The notes: generated from the sequence alone by a model not told the origin. 63,343 nucleotides of DNA from Acidobacteriota bacterium (GCA_003222675.1 QHWT01000086.1:1-63343), one strand, 5' to 3'. Positions 25,815 to 35,455 are shown, counted from the stretch's first letter. Made by a program: numbers and translations.

Positions 25815-26069
25815 TCATTCCAAGTCTGGCAATTGAGCTCGCGTGAGACGGAGCCTGATTGAGCGCGCCTTGCCAGGTTCACGTTCGATGAATCCGTGGG
25901 TGTGGAGCGCCTTGATCATCTCGTGTACTACAGGCGGCGTCACGCGAAAAAACCGCCGGAAATCTGCTTCCGCCGGTGGCATGCCATGAATCTTCGTGTA
26001 GTAATAGATGAACGCGAGATATTGCCCCTGCTTGGGTGTGAACAGCCTCCCGTCTTCGATTGCACGCAT
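25815..26069 (-). CDS. Small winged-helix protein resembling the LexA DNA-binding domain
   Basis: 84 residues: LFTPKQGQYLAFIYYYTKIH, then a helix-turn-helix (PPAEADFRRFFRVTPPVVHEMI) and a wing GFIEREPGKARSIRL. The order and spacing match the N-terminal DNA-binding domain of LexA (xxTxxQxxxLxFI, PPSxxEI, GKPRAI), but no LexA peptidase domain follows. It could be a stand-alone repressor or competitor. The ATG at 26069 is the only start that keeps the first helix. Confidence 0.75.
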   Translation of the reverse strand: MRAIEDGRLFTPKQGQYLAFIYYYTKIHGMPPAEADFRRFFRVTPPVVHEMIKALHTHGFIEREPGKARSIRLRLTRAQLPDLE

Positions 26070-26458
26070 GACGTAACCTCACCATCGTGCGCGCCGCCCT
26101 CGGTCGGCTTTGGCGGCACCGCGATGACGCCTTCCTGTTACCCTGAATGGATCGCGCTTCTGCCCGGCCTGTTCGCGCAGGCAGAGAAGGATCAACCGGT
26201 ATCGTGCACCGGAATTCGGACTTGACAGGTCGGATTTCGGATCGATAGGATTTCCGGCGAGTTCTTTCGATCCATCGGCGTAAATACAAATGCCCGCCAC
26301 GTGTTGACGGCACATGGCGGGCGTGAACGCCGCCTTGGAAACGGTTGGCCCGAGCCCGACGCGACGTTCTGCCGCAGTCTAGACGACGGACACCTCCCGC
26401 CGCAAACTGACGCGCGTTCGGTCTCCTTTTCGGGGTTGAGTCCCTGCAACGGAGTCGC
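26070..26458. other. Gap between LexA-like gene and beta-barrel gene
   Basis: About 390 bases between divergent genes. It must hold both promoters, but I see no clear -35/-10 pair and no protein. A GGAG site lies just before ATG 26459. Confidence 0.35.
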
Positions 26459-27307
26459 ATGTTCGTTCGCTGGTGCGTAGGTCTCGCTTTGCTTCTCGTG
26501 ATCTGCTTCATCTCCCCCACATCCGCTCAAGACCGGGCGTACTTTGTTACGTACGATCATTATCTCGAAGAGCCTGGCAACTTGGAGATCGCGGTCGCGA
26601 CGACCACGGGCATGCCGAAGCGGGATCAGCCGGCCTACACGGCGCCCTGGCTGGAACTCGAGTACGGGTTAACCGGTTGGTGGACCGGCGAGTTGTACCT
26701 CGAGGGCGTGACGACGCGCGGCAATGGCGACGCGTTTACTGGCTGGCGTTTCGAGAACCGCTTTCGACCGCTGAAGAGCGAGCACCGGATCAATCCCGTC
26801 ATCTACGTCGAGTACGAGAACATCAATGAGGCGAGCCGCATCCAAAAGGAAATCGTCGGCGCAGGAGGTCTCGAGTTCGATCCGATTGCTGAATTGAAGG
26901 ACGAGCATGCGCATGAACTGGAGGTCAAGCTGATTCTGTCGAGCGCCGTCGGCGACTGGAACGTGGCGGAGAACCTCATCGTCGAGAGGAACCTGTCCAA
27001 AAGCGAGGGCTTCGAGTTCGGATATGCACTTGGCGTGTCGCGTCCGCTCGGGACAATCGCTAGCGGCACATCCTGCCGGTTCTGCCGGGAGAACGTCAGA
27101 CTCGGTGCGGAACTATACGGCGGCCTCGGTTCGAGCGTGGAGTTTGCACGATCGGAGCAACGCCACTTTCTGGCTCCCGTCGTGAACTGGAATCTTGGTA
27201 ACCGTATTTCCGTCAAAGCGTCGGTTGGGTTCGGCCTAACAGACACCACTGATCGTTATCTGCTCCGCTTCGGGCTGGCTTATGAGTTTCCTGTGAGGAG
27301 CCGGTAA
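26459..27307 (+). CDS. Putative outer-membrane beta-barrel protein
   Basis: 282 residues with a clear signal peptide (LALLLVICFISPTSAQ) and then alternating strands rich in aromatic residues (LELEYGLTGWWTGELYLEG, NPVIYVEYENIN) ending with phenylalanine (RFGLAYEFPV), as in outer-membrane barrels. A CRFC pair occurs in the middle. I do not recognise the family; its order is similar to transporter-like barrels of the phenol-degradation MetA type. The GGAG site 4 bases before the ATG supports the start. The cytochrome c gene starts directly after its stop, so the two form an operon. Confidence 0.75.
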   Translation: MFVRWCVGLALLLVICFISPTSAQDRAYFVTYDHYLEEPGNLEIAVATTTGMPKRDQPAYTAPWLELEYGLTGWWTGELYLEGVTTRGNGDAFTGWRFENRFRPLKSEHRINPVIYVEYENINEASRIQKEIVGAGGLEFDPIAELKDEHAHELEVKLILSSAVGDWNVAENLIVERNLSKSEGFEFGYALGVSRPLGTIASGTSCRFCRENVRLGAELYGGLGSSVEFARSEQRHFLAPVVNWNLGNRISVKASVGFGLTDTTDRYLLRFGLAYEFPVRSR

Positions 27308-27736
27308 ATGAGAACCATGGCGATCGTCGCGTTTGCCTGTGTCGTGACCGCAATCGGGGCCCTCGCGAATGAATCACACACCCATCGTGAGCGCACGTGG
27401 GTTGCTCCGGCTGCGGTGGACTCCATGCAGAACCCCTTGAAGAACCGGCCGGAGACGGGGGCGGGAGGCCAGAAGCTTTTTCGGCAGCGGTGCAGTATCT
27501 GCCACGCCGACGATGGAACCGGCGCGAAACCCGGCCCAAACCTGATGTTGCGACGAGTCCAACAGCAGAGCGACGGGGCATTCTTCTGGAAAATTTCCAG
27601 CGGGAACACGCGGACGGGAATGCCAGGCTTCAGTTTCCTGCCGCGTCTGCAACGCTGGCAGTTGGTGAAGCACCTGCGCTCCCTCGCCGAACCAACGCAA
27701 CCGCGGATGCTGTCGCCGGCGAAGACAAAGCGCTGA
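27308..27736 (+). CDS. Small periplasmic c-type cytochrome
   Basis: 142 residues: signal peptide (MAIVAFACVVTAIGALA), one class I cytochrome c domain with CSICH haem motif (Cys62, Cys65, His66), and GMPGF carrying the axial Met. The ATG immediately follows the TAA of the barrel protein (TAAATG), showing translational coupling. An electron-transfer protein coupled to an outer-membrane barrel suggests redox exchange at or across the outer membrane, but no multihaem partner is present. Confidence 0.87.
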   Translation: MRTMAIVAFACVVTAIGALANESHTHRERTWVAPAAVDSMQNPLKNRPETGAGGQKLFRQRCSICHADDGTGAKPGPNLMLRRVQQQSDGAFFWKISSGNTRTGMPGFSFLPRLQRWQLVKHLRSLAEPTQPRMLSPAKTKR

Positions 27737-27821
27737 ACGTAGTTCGGCATCTGCAAATCGTCCCTTGCGAGCAGTATTCGGCCAAGCCGCCATCTGAGGT
27801 ACGAAGAGCGACCGCATACCT

Positions 27822-28009
27822 CTAACTGAAAGTGCGGACTGTTATAGGCCTGTGATACGTGCCCCCTTTGGCATCGATGAACACCGAGGTTTACCGACGC
27901 ACACCGAGGGATCGGCTTGGCAGCTAAGTCGCTGAAGGACTGCGCGATAAGCTAGCTCGGAGTGGCTTGGCGTCGCTCGCCCAGTTTGCTTTCCCGGCGT
28001 GCGCCATCA
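27822..28009 (+). repeat. Dispersed repeat, copy A
   Basis: This 188-base stretch aligns along its length with 61026-61233 in the same orientation. Shared blocks include ATAGG(C/A)CTGTGA, TCGATGAACA..GAGGTTTAC, GACGCACAC and GGCTTGG(C/T)GTCGC followed by TTTC and GTGCGCCATC. No protein was recognised in it, so it is a non-coding dispersed element. It lies in the gap between the cytochrome gene and the CDF gene. Confidence 0.6.
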
Positions 28010-28164
28010 TTTCTGAATTGTGGTACGCGTAACGTTCTGCCATCACTTAGAGCCACATGAGGGCGATGAAGGCGTGCCTCGTTTCCACGACACCGACGGC
28101 GGACCGAGAAGGCCGCACGCAGGTGGATGACGGCCGGCAGAGCACAGGAACAGCTCGTCGACTG

Positions 28165-29154
28165 TCACATGGGGGCGCTGGCATCGCGCACGCGACGGCT
28201 GATGCAGTACAAGTCGTTCGGCTCGCACCCCTCGACTTCGACCTGGACTGTCGTGTGGCTGATTCTGAATCGTCGCTCGATGTCATTCACCACGGCGCGC
28301 AGCACCTGTTGGCCTTCCCGGATGCTTTGTTCTGCCACGACGATGTGACAGCTGCACGCGACTACGCCGGGCCCTACCGTCCAGACGTGCAAATCGTGCA
28401 CGTCCAACACACCGCCGACCTGTCTAATGGTGTCGATTACCGCAGGCATATCGGTGCCTGTGGGCGTTCCTTCGAGAAGTACGGTGACGCACTCGCGGAG
28501 AACGCCCCAACTGGTCCACACAATCAATCCCGCGATCAGAAGCGAGATGACCGGATCCACAACAGAGGCGTGCGTGGCAAGGACGATAGCACCGGCGGCG
28601 ATCACTCCGAACGCGGACACGGCGTCGCCGACCATATGCAGGTAGGCGCTTCGCACATTCACGTCGTCCTTCGCACCCTGGAAGAGCCACAGGCTGATCA
28701 CCGCGTTCAATACCACCGCGACGGCAGCCACCGCGATCATGAGACCGCCACTTGGCAGTTCCGGATGGCGAATGCGGCTGAGTGCCTCCCAGATGATCAC
28801 GCCGGCGACCACGACGAGGGACACGGCATTAACCAGGGCGGCGAGGATACCGACACGGTGGTAGCCGTACGTCATCCCATGATGCGGCGCCCTGTCTGCT
28901 GTCGAGAGCGCGTACCAACTGAACGCGAGAGCAGCGGCGTCCGCGAAGTTGTGGCCAGCATCTGCGAGCAAAGCCAGGCTGTGACCCCACCAGCCGTACA
29001 CTGTTTCGACAAGCACGAAGGCCACAGTCAGAGTGACCGCGGCGGCCATCGTGCGACCCGACACCGTAACTGGCATGTGCGTGTGAGTGTGCGAGTGCCG
29101 GTGCGATTGTTTGTGGAGACCGGCGTCAGCGTGATGGTCAACGTTTGGAGTCAT
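28165..29154 (-). CDS. Cation diffusion facilitator (CDF) metal exporter
   Basis: 329 residues. The His-rich N-terminus (HADAGLHKQSHRHSHTHTHM) is a metal-binding tail typical of Zn exporters. Six hydrophobic helices follow; HSLALLADAGHNFADAAALA (TM2) and LHMVGDAVSAFGVIAAG (TM5) hold the His/Asp metal sites of the ZnT/CzcD group. The cytoplasmic ferredoxin-like domain contains VHDLHVWTVGPG. It should export Zn2+ or similar ions in exchange for protons. The ABC transporter genes lie upstream in the same direction about 20 bases away, so they may be one operon. Confidence 0.93.
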   Translation of the reverse strand: MTPNVDHHADAGLHKQSHRHSHTHTHMPVTVSGRTMAAAVTLTVAFVLVETVYGWWGHSLALLADAGHNFADAAALAFSWYALSTADRAPHHGMTYGYHRVGILAALVNAVSLVVVAGVIIWEALSRIRHPELPSGGLMIAVAAVAVVLNAVISLWLFQGAKDDVNVRSAYLHMVGDAVSAFGVIAAGAIVLATHASVVDPVISLLIAGLIVWTSWGVLRECVTVLLEGTPTGTDMPAVIDTIRQVGGVLDVHDLHVWTVGPGVVACSCHIVVAEQSIREGQQVLRAVVNDIERRFRISHTTVQVEVEGCEPNDLYCISRRVRDASAPM

Positions 29155-29174
29155 GCGGCTTTATGAATCCGACT

Positions 29175-30515
29175 TCAGGCGTTCTGTTGACGCGTCATCG
29201 TGCCACCGCCACTCGCCATACCGGCCGCCTCGAGATAAATGACGCCGCGCGCGTGATCGTACGCAATAACCTCGGCGTAGCGGCCCCAATCGATCGCGAT
29301 AGCGAGTTGCTTCTCTGCCTCCTCGGGCGGGAACTCCAATCCGAGCGCTGATTGCACGACGTCGGCCTCGAGCTCATGGCGATCGGCCGACTTGAGCATC
29401 GTCAGCAGCCAGTTGACGATCGGGACGCGGCGGACCCGCGCGGCAAAGATCTCCTTGCGCGCCTGAATACTCGCCTCGGCAAAGGTTTCGCCGAGCGGCG
29501 TGTGAGAGATGTCCCCGTGTGCCACGATGACGAACCCAAGCCGTTCGGCCGCTTCGGCGAGTCGCAGGACGCGGTCCGAGTCCGTGTGAAGTTCATCGGC
29601 CAATCGGAAAATGTCGGTCCGTTGCGTGTGGAGACTCGCGAGGTGCTCGACAAAGCCGGCGAGCTCGTTCACGGTCACGTTCGGCAGTTCTCGCGTGCGG
29701 CCAGGTTCTCCGGGCGCCGTACCGAGTTCCTCTGGTTCCGTTTTCGTCTGCCCGGCGAGCAGCGCATACACCTGATCGACGACGGCCTGGAATTCGGCAG
29801 CCTTTCGACGCCTCGGATGTGCAAGCGGCACGGGGACTTCGGTGATCACGCGACCGGGGTCCTTTTCCATGACGACAATGCGGTCACCCATCAGAACGGC
29901 CTCTTCGATGTTATGGGTGACCATCAGAATGGCCTTCGTGGGGATCTGGCCGGACGTCCAGAGCTCGAGCAGCTCACCACGCAACGTCTCGGCACTCAAC
30001 ACGTCGAGCGCCGAAAAGGGTTCGTCCATGCAGAGAAGCTCCGGCTCGACGGCCATGGCGCGGGCGAAACCCACTTTCTGCCGCATGCCCCCCGAGAGTT
30101 CGCGCGGATACGCGTTCTCGAATCCATCAAGGCCAACACGATCGAGAAAGTCAAGCGCGCGCGCCGCACGCAGTCGGGGCGACATGCCACGCGCCTTCAA
30201 TGCGACCTCCACGTTCTCTTGAACGGTGAGCCATGGAAAGAGCGCGAAGCTCTGAAACACGATGGTGGCGCGAGGATTCACGCCCGTGAGCGCACGGCCG
30301 CGGTACAACACGCATCCCTGTGTCGGCTGTTGCAGGCCCGTGATCATTCGCAAGAGCGTGCTCTTGCCGCAGCCCGATGGTCCGAGAAGCGAGACGAATT
30401 CGCCGGCGGCCAGTGTCAGGCTCACATCCTGAATTGCCGTGAACTGACGCGCGCCGCTGCTGTACGTCTGACTGACATGATCTACCTGTACGAGGTCCGT
30501 CCGATCGCGCATCAT
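29175..30515 (-). CDS. ABC transporter ATP-binding protein with AAA-associated C-terminal domain
   Basis: 446 residues. The first 265 are an ABC ATPase of the nitrate/sulfonate/bicarbonate group: Walker A GPSGCGKST, Q-loop FQSFALFPW, signature LSGGM, Walker B LLCMDEPFSALD and switch His in VTHN. The rest (about 285-446) is the AAA-associated C-terminal domain found beside duplicated-permease anion transporters, thought to sense substrate or control activity. Its ATG overlaps the TAA of the permease gene by one base. No substrate-binding protein gene is nearby. Confidence 0.93.
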   Translation of the reverse strand: MMRDRTDLVQVDHVSQTYSSGARQFTAIQDVSLTLAAGEFVSLLGPSGCGKSTLLRMITGLQQPTQGCVLYRGRALTGVNPRATIVFQSFALFPWLTVQENVEVALKARGMSPRLRAARALDFLDRVGLDGFENAYPRELSGGMRQKVGFARAMAVEPELLCMDEPFSALDVLSAETLRGELLELWTSGQIPTKAILMVTHNIEEAVLMGDRIVVMEKDPGRVITEVPVPLAHPRRRKAAEFQAVVDQVYALLAGQTKTEPEELGTAPGEPGRTRELPNVTVNELAGFVEHLASLHTQRTDIFRLADELHTDSDRVLRLAEAAERLGFVIVAHGDISHTPLGETFAEASIQARKEIFAARVRRVPIVNWLLTMLKSADRHELEADVVQSALGLEFPPEEAEKQLAIAIDWGRYAEVIAYDHARGVIYLEAAGMASGGGTMTRQQNA

Positions 30516-31717
30516 TACTCCATGCGAAATCGTTCTTCCGCGAGTCGGTAGAGCGGCCGCCAGACGAGCCCGTTGACGAGCGTGACGATGAGAATCATCG
30601 TCAACGTCGAGGCGAGCAACAGCGGATAGGCGCCTTCAGCCGTGGCGTGCGAAATCAGCGCGCCAAGTCCCATCGTCTGTACGGTCCGACCGGCAAACGT
30701 GCTGTATTCCGCGACGATGCTCGCATTCCAGGCGCCGCCCGTGGACGTGATCGCACCGGTCACGAGATAGGGAAACAGCGCCGGCAGAATCAAGGTGCGC
30801 CATCGCTCAAATCGCCCCATGTCCAGGAGAGCCGTCGTGTACTTCAAATCCTGCGGAATGGCGGACGCACCTGCGAGGACGTTGAACAACAGATACCACT
30901 GCGTCCCCATCAGCATGAGGAGAATCGCGGCGACGTTCATCCCATGTGCGAATCTGAGGATGGCAAGCAGAAAGACGGGGAACAGTGCGGTTGCGGGAAT
31001 GGACGCGGCTATCTGTACCAGCGGCTGACACCATCGCGCCAGGCGCTGGTTGAATCCGATCGCAACGCCGAGAGGCACCGTCCAAGCCAGTGCGAGCACG
31101 AGCGACGCCATGACCCGCAACAACGTCGCGCCGCTGGCCAGGGCGATGTGGCCCCATACTGCCGCGGGCACCCCCGCGAGCATGATCGCCGCCCGGACGG
31201 TTCCGTAGATCAAGCCGCCACTCAGACCGACGCGCAGCATCCAGGCTGACACTCCGGGAGCGGCGGAGACTGTCTTCGTTTCATTCGCCACGCGGCCGTA
31301 ATTCTGCGTGCGGACTTCGATAGATTCGAGGCAGCCATGGACATGCGCTCGCACCCATGCGAACACTCGCGACGCCATCAACGCGTCATAAAACCATGAC
31401 CGCTGCGGCTCCGCGCTCTCGACGAATTCGACCTTGAATCGGTCGGCCCACGACAGGAGAGGGCGCCAGACCAGTTGATCCAGGATGACGACAAGCAAGA
31501 CGAGACTTGTGACACCATATCCGATGGCGCGGAGATCACCGGCACTCGCGGCTTCGCTGAGATACGCCCCCAGTCCCGGCAGTCTGAAGTCTCGCTGGCC
31601 TACGGTAAAGATTTCGGCGGCCATCAAGAAGAACCAACCGCCTGCCCAACTCATCATGCTGTTCCAAATCAGCCCGATCGCTGCGAACGGCAACTCGATC
31701 GTCGTGAGCCGCAGCAC
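30515..31717 (-). pseudogene. C-terminal part of a duplicated ABC permease (COG4986 type), split by a stop
   Basis: 400 residues in frame with the gene at 31724-32269, from which it is separated only by the TGA at 31724-31726 and two codons. It contains the end of the first binding-protein-dependent permease domain (ELPFAAIGLIWNSMMSWAGG) and the entire second one (IPATALFPVFLLAILRFAHG, WNASIVAEYS), so together they make a normal 580-residue duplicated permease. A GTG at 31715-31717 could restart translation, but the first domain would then lack its main membrane part. The ATPase gene follows with one base overlap, so the unit was once a complete transporter. Confidence 0.75.
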
Positions 31718-31723
31718 CCCGCG

Positions 31724-32269
31724 TCACTGAAACGCTCGGCCGGCTTCGCGGAGCTCGTGGGGCACTGTGCGTAGAGCCTGATACCACGCGAAGGTGAGAT
31801 TCCAAACCTGACTCGTAAAGATCAGAACGATGGCAGCGAGTTCCGCCGCGAGCGCTTGGGGCAGGATGGCTGTGAGGCTAAGCAGGACGACGGGCAGGAA
31901 GGAGAGAATCGGTACGCTTTGGAGGACGTCGAGCAGCGGCAGGAGGACGCGCTGTGCGCGCCGGTCGAACGCCGCCTGATGCCCGTAAATGAGCGTGAAT
32001 GCGAGCGACAGCGCATACGCTGCGGTCATTCTTGCCAATGACAGCGCCGCGTAATAGGGCAGAACGGCGGGCGCCAGTGAGACGGCTCGACCTGCGATGA
32101 CGGCTGGTGCACCGACGGCCAGCCGTACGCCGATGTACAGCACAACGACCACACCACCGAGCACGATCGCGTCGCCCCACCAAGTCGGCCGCTCTGTGGG
32201 CCACCAATGGCCGAACCGGAGCAGCGTCGACGCCAAACGGCGGCGGTCATCTCGTGGGTCGGTTCGCAT
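31724..32269 (-). pseudogene. N-terminal part of a duplicated ABC permease (COG4986 type), split by a stop
   Basis: 181 residues: three to four membrane helices with the first EAA-like region cut off right after LRTVPHELREAGRAFQ. The TGA at 31724-31726 replaces a single residue between this and the ELPFA motif of the next part, since the usual distance from AF to E(L/V)PFA is kept (11 codons). A simple nonsense change, readthrough or a base-calling error could each explain it. The ATG at 32269 is the first start in frame. Confidence 0.75.
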
Positions 32270-32337
32270 GGACTCGCAAGCCTGAGTCGTTCAGCGGATC
32301 AGAAGCCGAGCGAATCGCAACCATTGCGTTCCATGAC

Positions 32338-33447
32338 TCACGAGGCCACGTACCCACGACGTGCGCGGATGCGGTAATGGCCGTCGCGGACTTCCACCCG
32401 AATGGCGTGCCACCGGCCGTCCTTTTTTCTGGCGGAGAGATAACCGAGGTAGTACTGCTTGCTCAATTCATCGGCGATTCCCGCGGTCGCCTTGTCCAGG
32501 TCCCGAGGATCGGTGACGATTTCGGTACGTCCGCCGCTGTCGTCCGTGAGATCGCGCAGCGCTCCACGGTCGACGGGTTCACTGCAGGCTTGCATCCACG
32601 TGCGGCTTTGTGGTGGCGTCGGCTGACGCGGAATCGGCCAGCCGCGACGCCCGCCAGGCGGGAAGGGGATCGGGAACGGCATTGGGCCGCGCCGCTGCAA
32701 ATGCGGACGCCGCGACGATCCAACCGGGTCCACGTTGCACTCGATGCCGATTGCATAGACGAGCGCTTCACTTTCCCGAATGCGCTCCTGTACCTCGCGC
32801 AGACTTGTTCTGCTGGTCGTGTCGTTGCCGTCCGAGAGGAGGACCAGCGCCTTTTTCTGGCGTTGTCCGGTGGCGGCCAGGCGGACAGCTTCTGCCACGG
32901 CGTCGTACATCGCCGTGGCGCCGCTGGCGACCATTCGGCCAAGTCGGCGGCTCAGCAGTTCGCGATCGGTCGTCCAGCCCTCCACGAGCACCGGGCGGTC
33001 ACTAAACCGATAGAGAAAGATTTCGTCGTCCGGCCCGAGCAAATCGTACAGAAAGCGCCCGAGGGCGGTTTGCGCCTCCCGGATTCGTTCACCGGCCATG
33101 CTACCGCTCGTGTCGAGGGCGATACCAAGACTCACCGGTACGCGCTCAGCGCTGAAGTGCGTCACGGTTTGGGGCTGATCATCTTCGTACACGACGAAGT
33201 CGTCTTTGCTCAAGCCGGGGACGAACCGTCCGGACTCATCGAAGACACTCGCGGCAATGTTGATCAGTTCCACGCCGCTCTTGAATCGAAATCCGGCGTC
33301 CGGATCCTGAGGGATCGGTTGTTGTTGCGCCGGCACGTGCACAACAAGCAGGCCGATTGCCAGGACGGTCGCGGCATACGGCGCGATTCCGGCTGAACCC
33401 ACTGTGCCGGTCTCGGACCTGCGACACAAGCGAGGCAGCATCATCAC
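32338..33447 (-). CDS. Secreted VWA-domain protein (VWFA-related acidobacterial type)
   Basis: 369 residues with signal anchor (ATVLAIGLLVVHVPAQQQ), a short beta-rich head (VELINIAASVFDESG, GLSKDDFVVYEDDQPQTV) and a von Willebrand A domain with MIDAS motif DTSGSM, the Thr of ATAMYDAV and Asp of LSDGNDTTS. A proline-rich insert (FPIPFPPGGRRG) interrupts the domain. The closing segment YYLGYLSAR and the final RARRGYVAS match the family's C-terminal pattern. It probably binds metal-dependent protein partners outside the inner membrane. The gene faces the two-component regulator. Confidence 0.9.
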   Translation of the reverse strand: MMMLPRLCRRSETGTVGSAGIAPYAATVLAIGLLVVHVPAQQQPIPQDPDAGFRFKSGVELINIAASVFDESGRFVPGLSKDDFVVYEDDQPQTVTHFSAERVPVSLGIALDTSGSMAGERIREAQTALGRFLYDLLGPDDEIFLYRFSDRPVLVEGWTTDRELLSRRLGRMVASGATAMYDAVAEAVRLAATGQRQKKALVLLSDGNDTTSRTSLREVQERIRESEALVYAIGIECNVDPVGSSRRPHLQRRGPMPFPIPFPPGGRRGWPIPRQPTPPQSRTWMQACSEPVDRGALRDLTDDSGGRTEIVTDPRDLDKATAGIADELSKQYYLGYLSARKKDGRWHAIRVEVRDGHYRIRARRGYVAS

Positions 33448-33728
33448 CTCAATGTGACGGTCATGCAGAGTTCACTCCGGAAGCGCTGGGCAGACCGGAG
33501 CTTCATTCTCGATTACGATGGTTACGCGAGTGCCTCTTGCAGTCAGGGTCTCCATTTGTGTCGACATCGACCGTCATGGTTCGGAGCGGCTGGGCGACGA
33601 CACAAGCGAAACGCAAACTAGTGTCACCTCCGCGCGTGCACCGGCCATGCCGTTCACATGTGGCCAAAATGCGGCAACGGCGCTGAGTGCGAGCCGATAT
33701 CCGGGTATTCTGCAGGGCGGGCCGTGGC
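33448..33728. other. Gap upstream of the VWA gene
   Basis: About 280 bases with no recognised gene, RNA or repeat; it should contain the VWA gene's promoter, which I cannot pinpoint. Confidence 0.3.
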
Positions 33729-33953
33729 TCATCCTGCACATTGCATGGACACCTTGATGGCTGTCACCGAGGTGGACGTCGAACGTCGCTTCAGGAGGAC
33801 GATCAGGTGTGCTTCGCTGGTGGACGTGAGACCAACGGCTTCCCAACGCTCGAGAGCGGCGATTGCGAGGCGATCTTGTAAGGCGCGAGGATTGGGCTCG
33901 TCGACGACGGAGTATTCCCATACTGGCTCCACGTATGGCCGCTCTGTGTCCAT
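33729..33953 (-). CDS. Small DUF4177-like protein
   Basis: 74 residues. VEPVWEYSVVDEPNPRALQD, then LERWEAVGLTSTSEAHLIVL and LKRR follow the DUF4177 pattern (WEYKVV...L..LGAEGWELVGVT......LILKRP). These tiny proteins have no known function. The last 17 residues are not conserved, so the true end of homology is at about 33780. The gene lies between divergently transcribed VWA and response-regulator genes. Confidence 0.5.
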   Translation of the reverse strand: MDTERPYVEPVWEYSVVDEPNPRALQDRLAIAALERWEAVGLTSTSEAHLIVLLKRRSTSTSVTAIKVSMQCAG

Positions 33954-34061
33954 CTGAGAGTCGGTTGTCCAAGAACCGCGCCGAGTGGGATTCTTTCGAG
34001 GGCGTCAAGAATCATCGTTGTTCGGTGCCTCTGTCATCGCGCTTGCAGAAGGACACGCTCG

Positions 34062-35447
34062 ATGAGTGGACATCCAGCCGCATGTCAAGCTCCATGGGCG
34101 GCGCTTGTCGTCGATGATGACGCGGGTGTCCGCCAGTCGCTGCGACTATGTCTGGAAGCGGCAGGGGCTCGCGTGCTTGGCGTTGCCTCGGGCCGTGCCG
34201 CATTGGAGGCTCTCGATCGCGGACACTTTGATGTCGTGTTTCTCGACCTCTGGCTCGGTCCGGAAGCGGGAATGGATCTGCTTCCAGAGATGCTCCAGCG
34301 CCAAACCGACCTCGGCGTCATTGTCGTCACAGCCTTTGCGTCGATCGAGAGTGCCGTTGACGCGATCAAACGCGGTGCGGTCGACTACATTCCGAAACCC
34401 TTTACGCCCGATCAGATTCGATTGACCGCAAATCGCGTCCTGGAAGGGCAACGTCTCAGACGCCGTCTGGCCGAACTCGAGGAAGCACTCGACGAGACCG
34501 GCGAAGCATCCGTCTTCGAGTCGCACAACCAGAGCTTTCGTCAATTTCTTTCGGTGGCGGCGCGAGCGGCGGCGTCGGAGGCCGTGATTTTGCTTCGCGG
34601 GGAGAGCGGCACCGGCAAGAACGTACTGGCGCGTTGGCTGCGTGCCAACAGTCTGCGAGCCGAAGCGCCGTTTGCCGCGGTCAATTGCCCAGCCTTGTCC
34701 GGCGACCTGATGACCAGCGCGCTCTTCGGGCATCGGAAGGGAGCATTTACCGGCGCCATCTCCGATGTTGCGGGGAAGGTTCAAGAGGCGGAGGGCGGCA
34801 CGCTGTTCCTCGATGAAGTCGGCGAGCTGACGGCGGACGCCCAGGCGCGCTTGTTGCGATTTCTCAACGACCGCACCTACGAGCGACTCGGCGAAGCGCG
34901 AGAACGACGCGCGGACGTGCGTCTCATCGCCGCAACAAATCGCATCCTTGAGAATGAGGTCAAGGCAGGGCGCTTTCGCGAAGACCTCTTCTACCGGATC
35001 AACGTCATTACGCTGACTCTGCCGGCCCTTCGCGATCGTGTCGAAGACATTCCGTCGCTCGCGCAGCACTATCTGGCGATGTTCAGTCGCAAACAAGGCC
35101 GGCTCTCGTTAGCGTTTTCGCCTGAGGCCGAACAGGCCATGTTGTCGCACGCATGGCGCGGCAATCTTCGCGAGCTGCGCAACGGGGTCGAGCGTGCGGT
35201 GATTCTCGCGCCTGGACCGGTCCTGACGCCGCTCGATCTTGGCCTGCATCTACGTGCATCCTGCGATCAAGACGGACAAGCCGACCACAGGGCGCGCGTC
35301 GGTGCCGCGATCTCGTTGGCCGCCTTGGAGCGCGAACACATCGCGCGGATTGTCGCGCAATCGTCGTCGTTGGAGGCCGCAGCCCGCACCCTGGATATCG
35401 ATGCAACGACGCTCCAGCGAAAGCGGAAGCGATTCGGCTTGGCATAA
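34062..35447 (+). CDS. Sigma-54-dependent response regulator (NtrC/AlgB type)
   Basis: 461 residues: receiver domain (VVDDD 16-20, phospho-acceptor Asp62 in FLDLWLG, Lys112 in YIPKPF), AAA+ domain (Walker A GESGTGKN 180-187, sigma-54 contact loop GAFTGA 227-232, Walker B TLFLDEVGEL) and a Fis-type helix-turn-helix at the end (LEAAARTLDIDATTLQRKRK). The last residue of Walker A is Asn, as in AlgB. It should activate sigma-54 promoters after phosphorylation. The partner kinase starts 8 bases downstream. Confidence 0.95.
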   Translation: MSGHPAACQAPWAALVVDDDAGVRQSLRLCLEAAGARVLGVASGRAALEALDRGHFDVVFLDLWLGPEAGMDLLPEMLQRQTDLGVIVVTAFASIESAVDAIKRGAVDYIPKPFTPDQIRLTANRVLEGQRLRRRLAELEEALDETGEASVFESHNQSFRQFLSVAARAAASEAVILLRGESGTGKNVLARWLRANSLRAEAPFAAVNCPALSGDLMTSALFGHRKGAFTGAISDVAGKVQEAEGGTLFLDEVGELTADAQARLLRFLNDRTYERLGEARERRADVRLIAATNRILENEVKAGRFREDLFYRINVITLTLPALRDRVEDIPSLAQHYLAMFSRKQGRLSLAFSPEAEQAMLSHAWRGNLRELRNGVERAVILAPGPVLTPLDLGLHLRASCDQDGQADHRARVGAAISLAALEREHIARIVAQSSSLEAAARTLDIDATTLQRKRKRFGLA

Positions 35448-35455
35448 ACGCCACT

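Noticed and set aside
29352-30551. 399-codon open frame opposite the ABC ATPase
   Set aside because: The minus strand has all ABC motifs; the plus-strand product has none.
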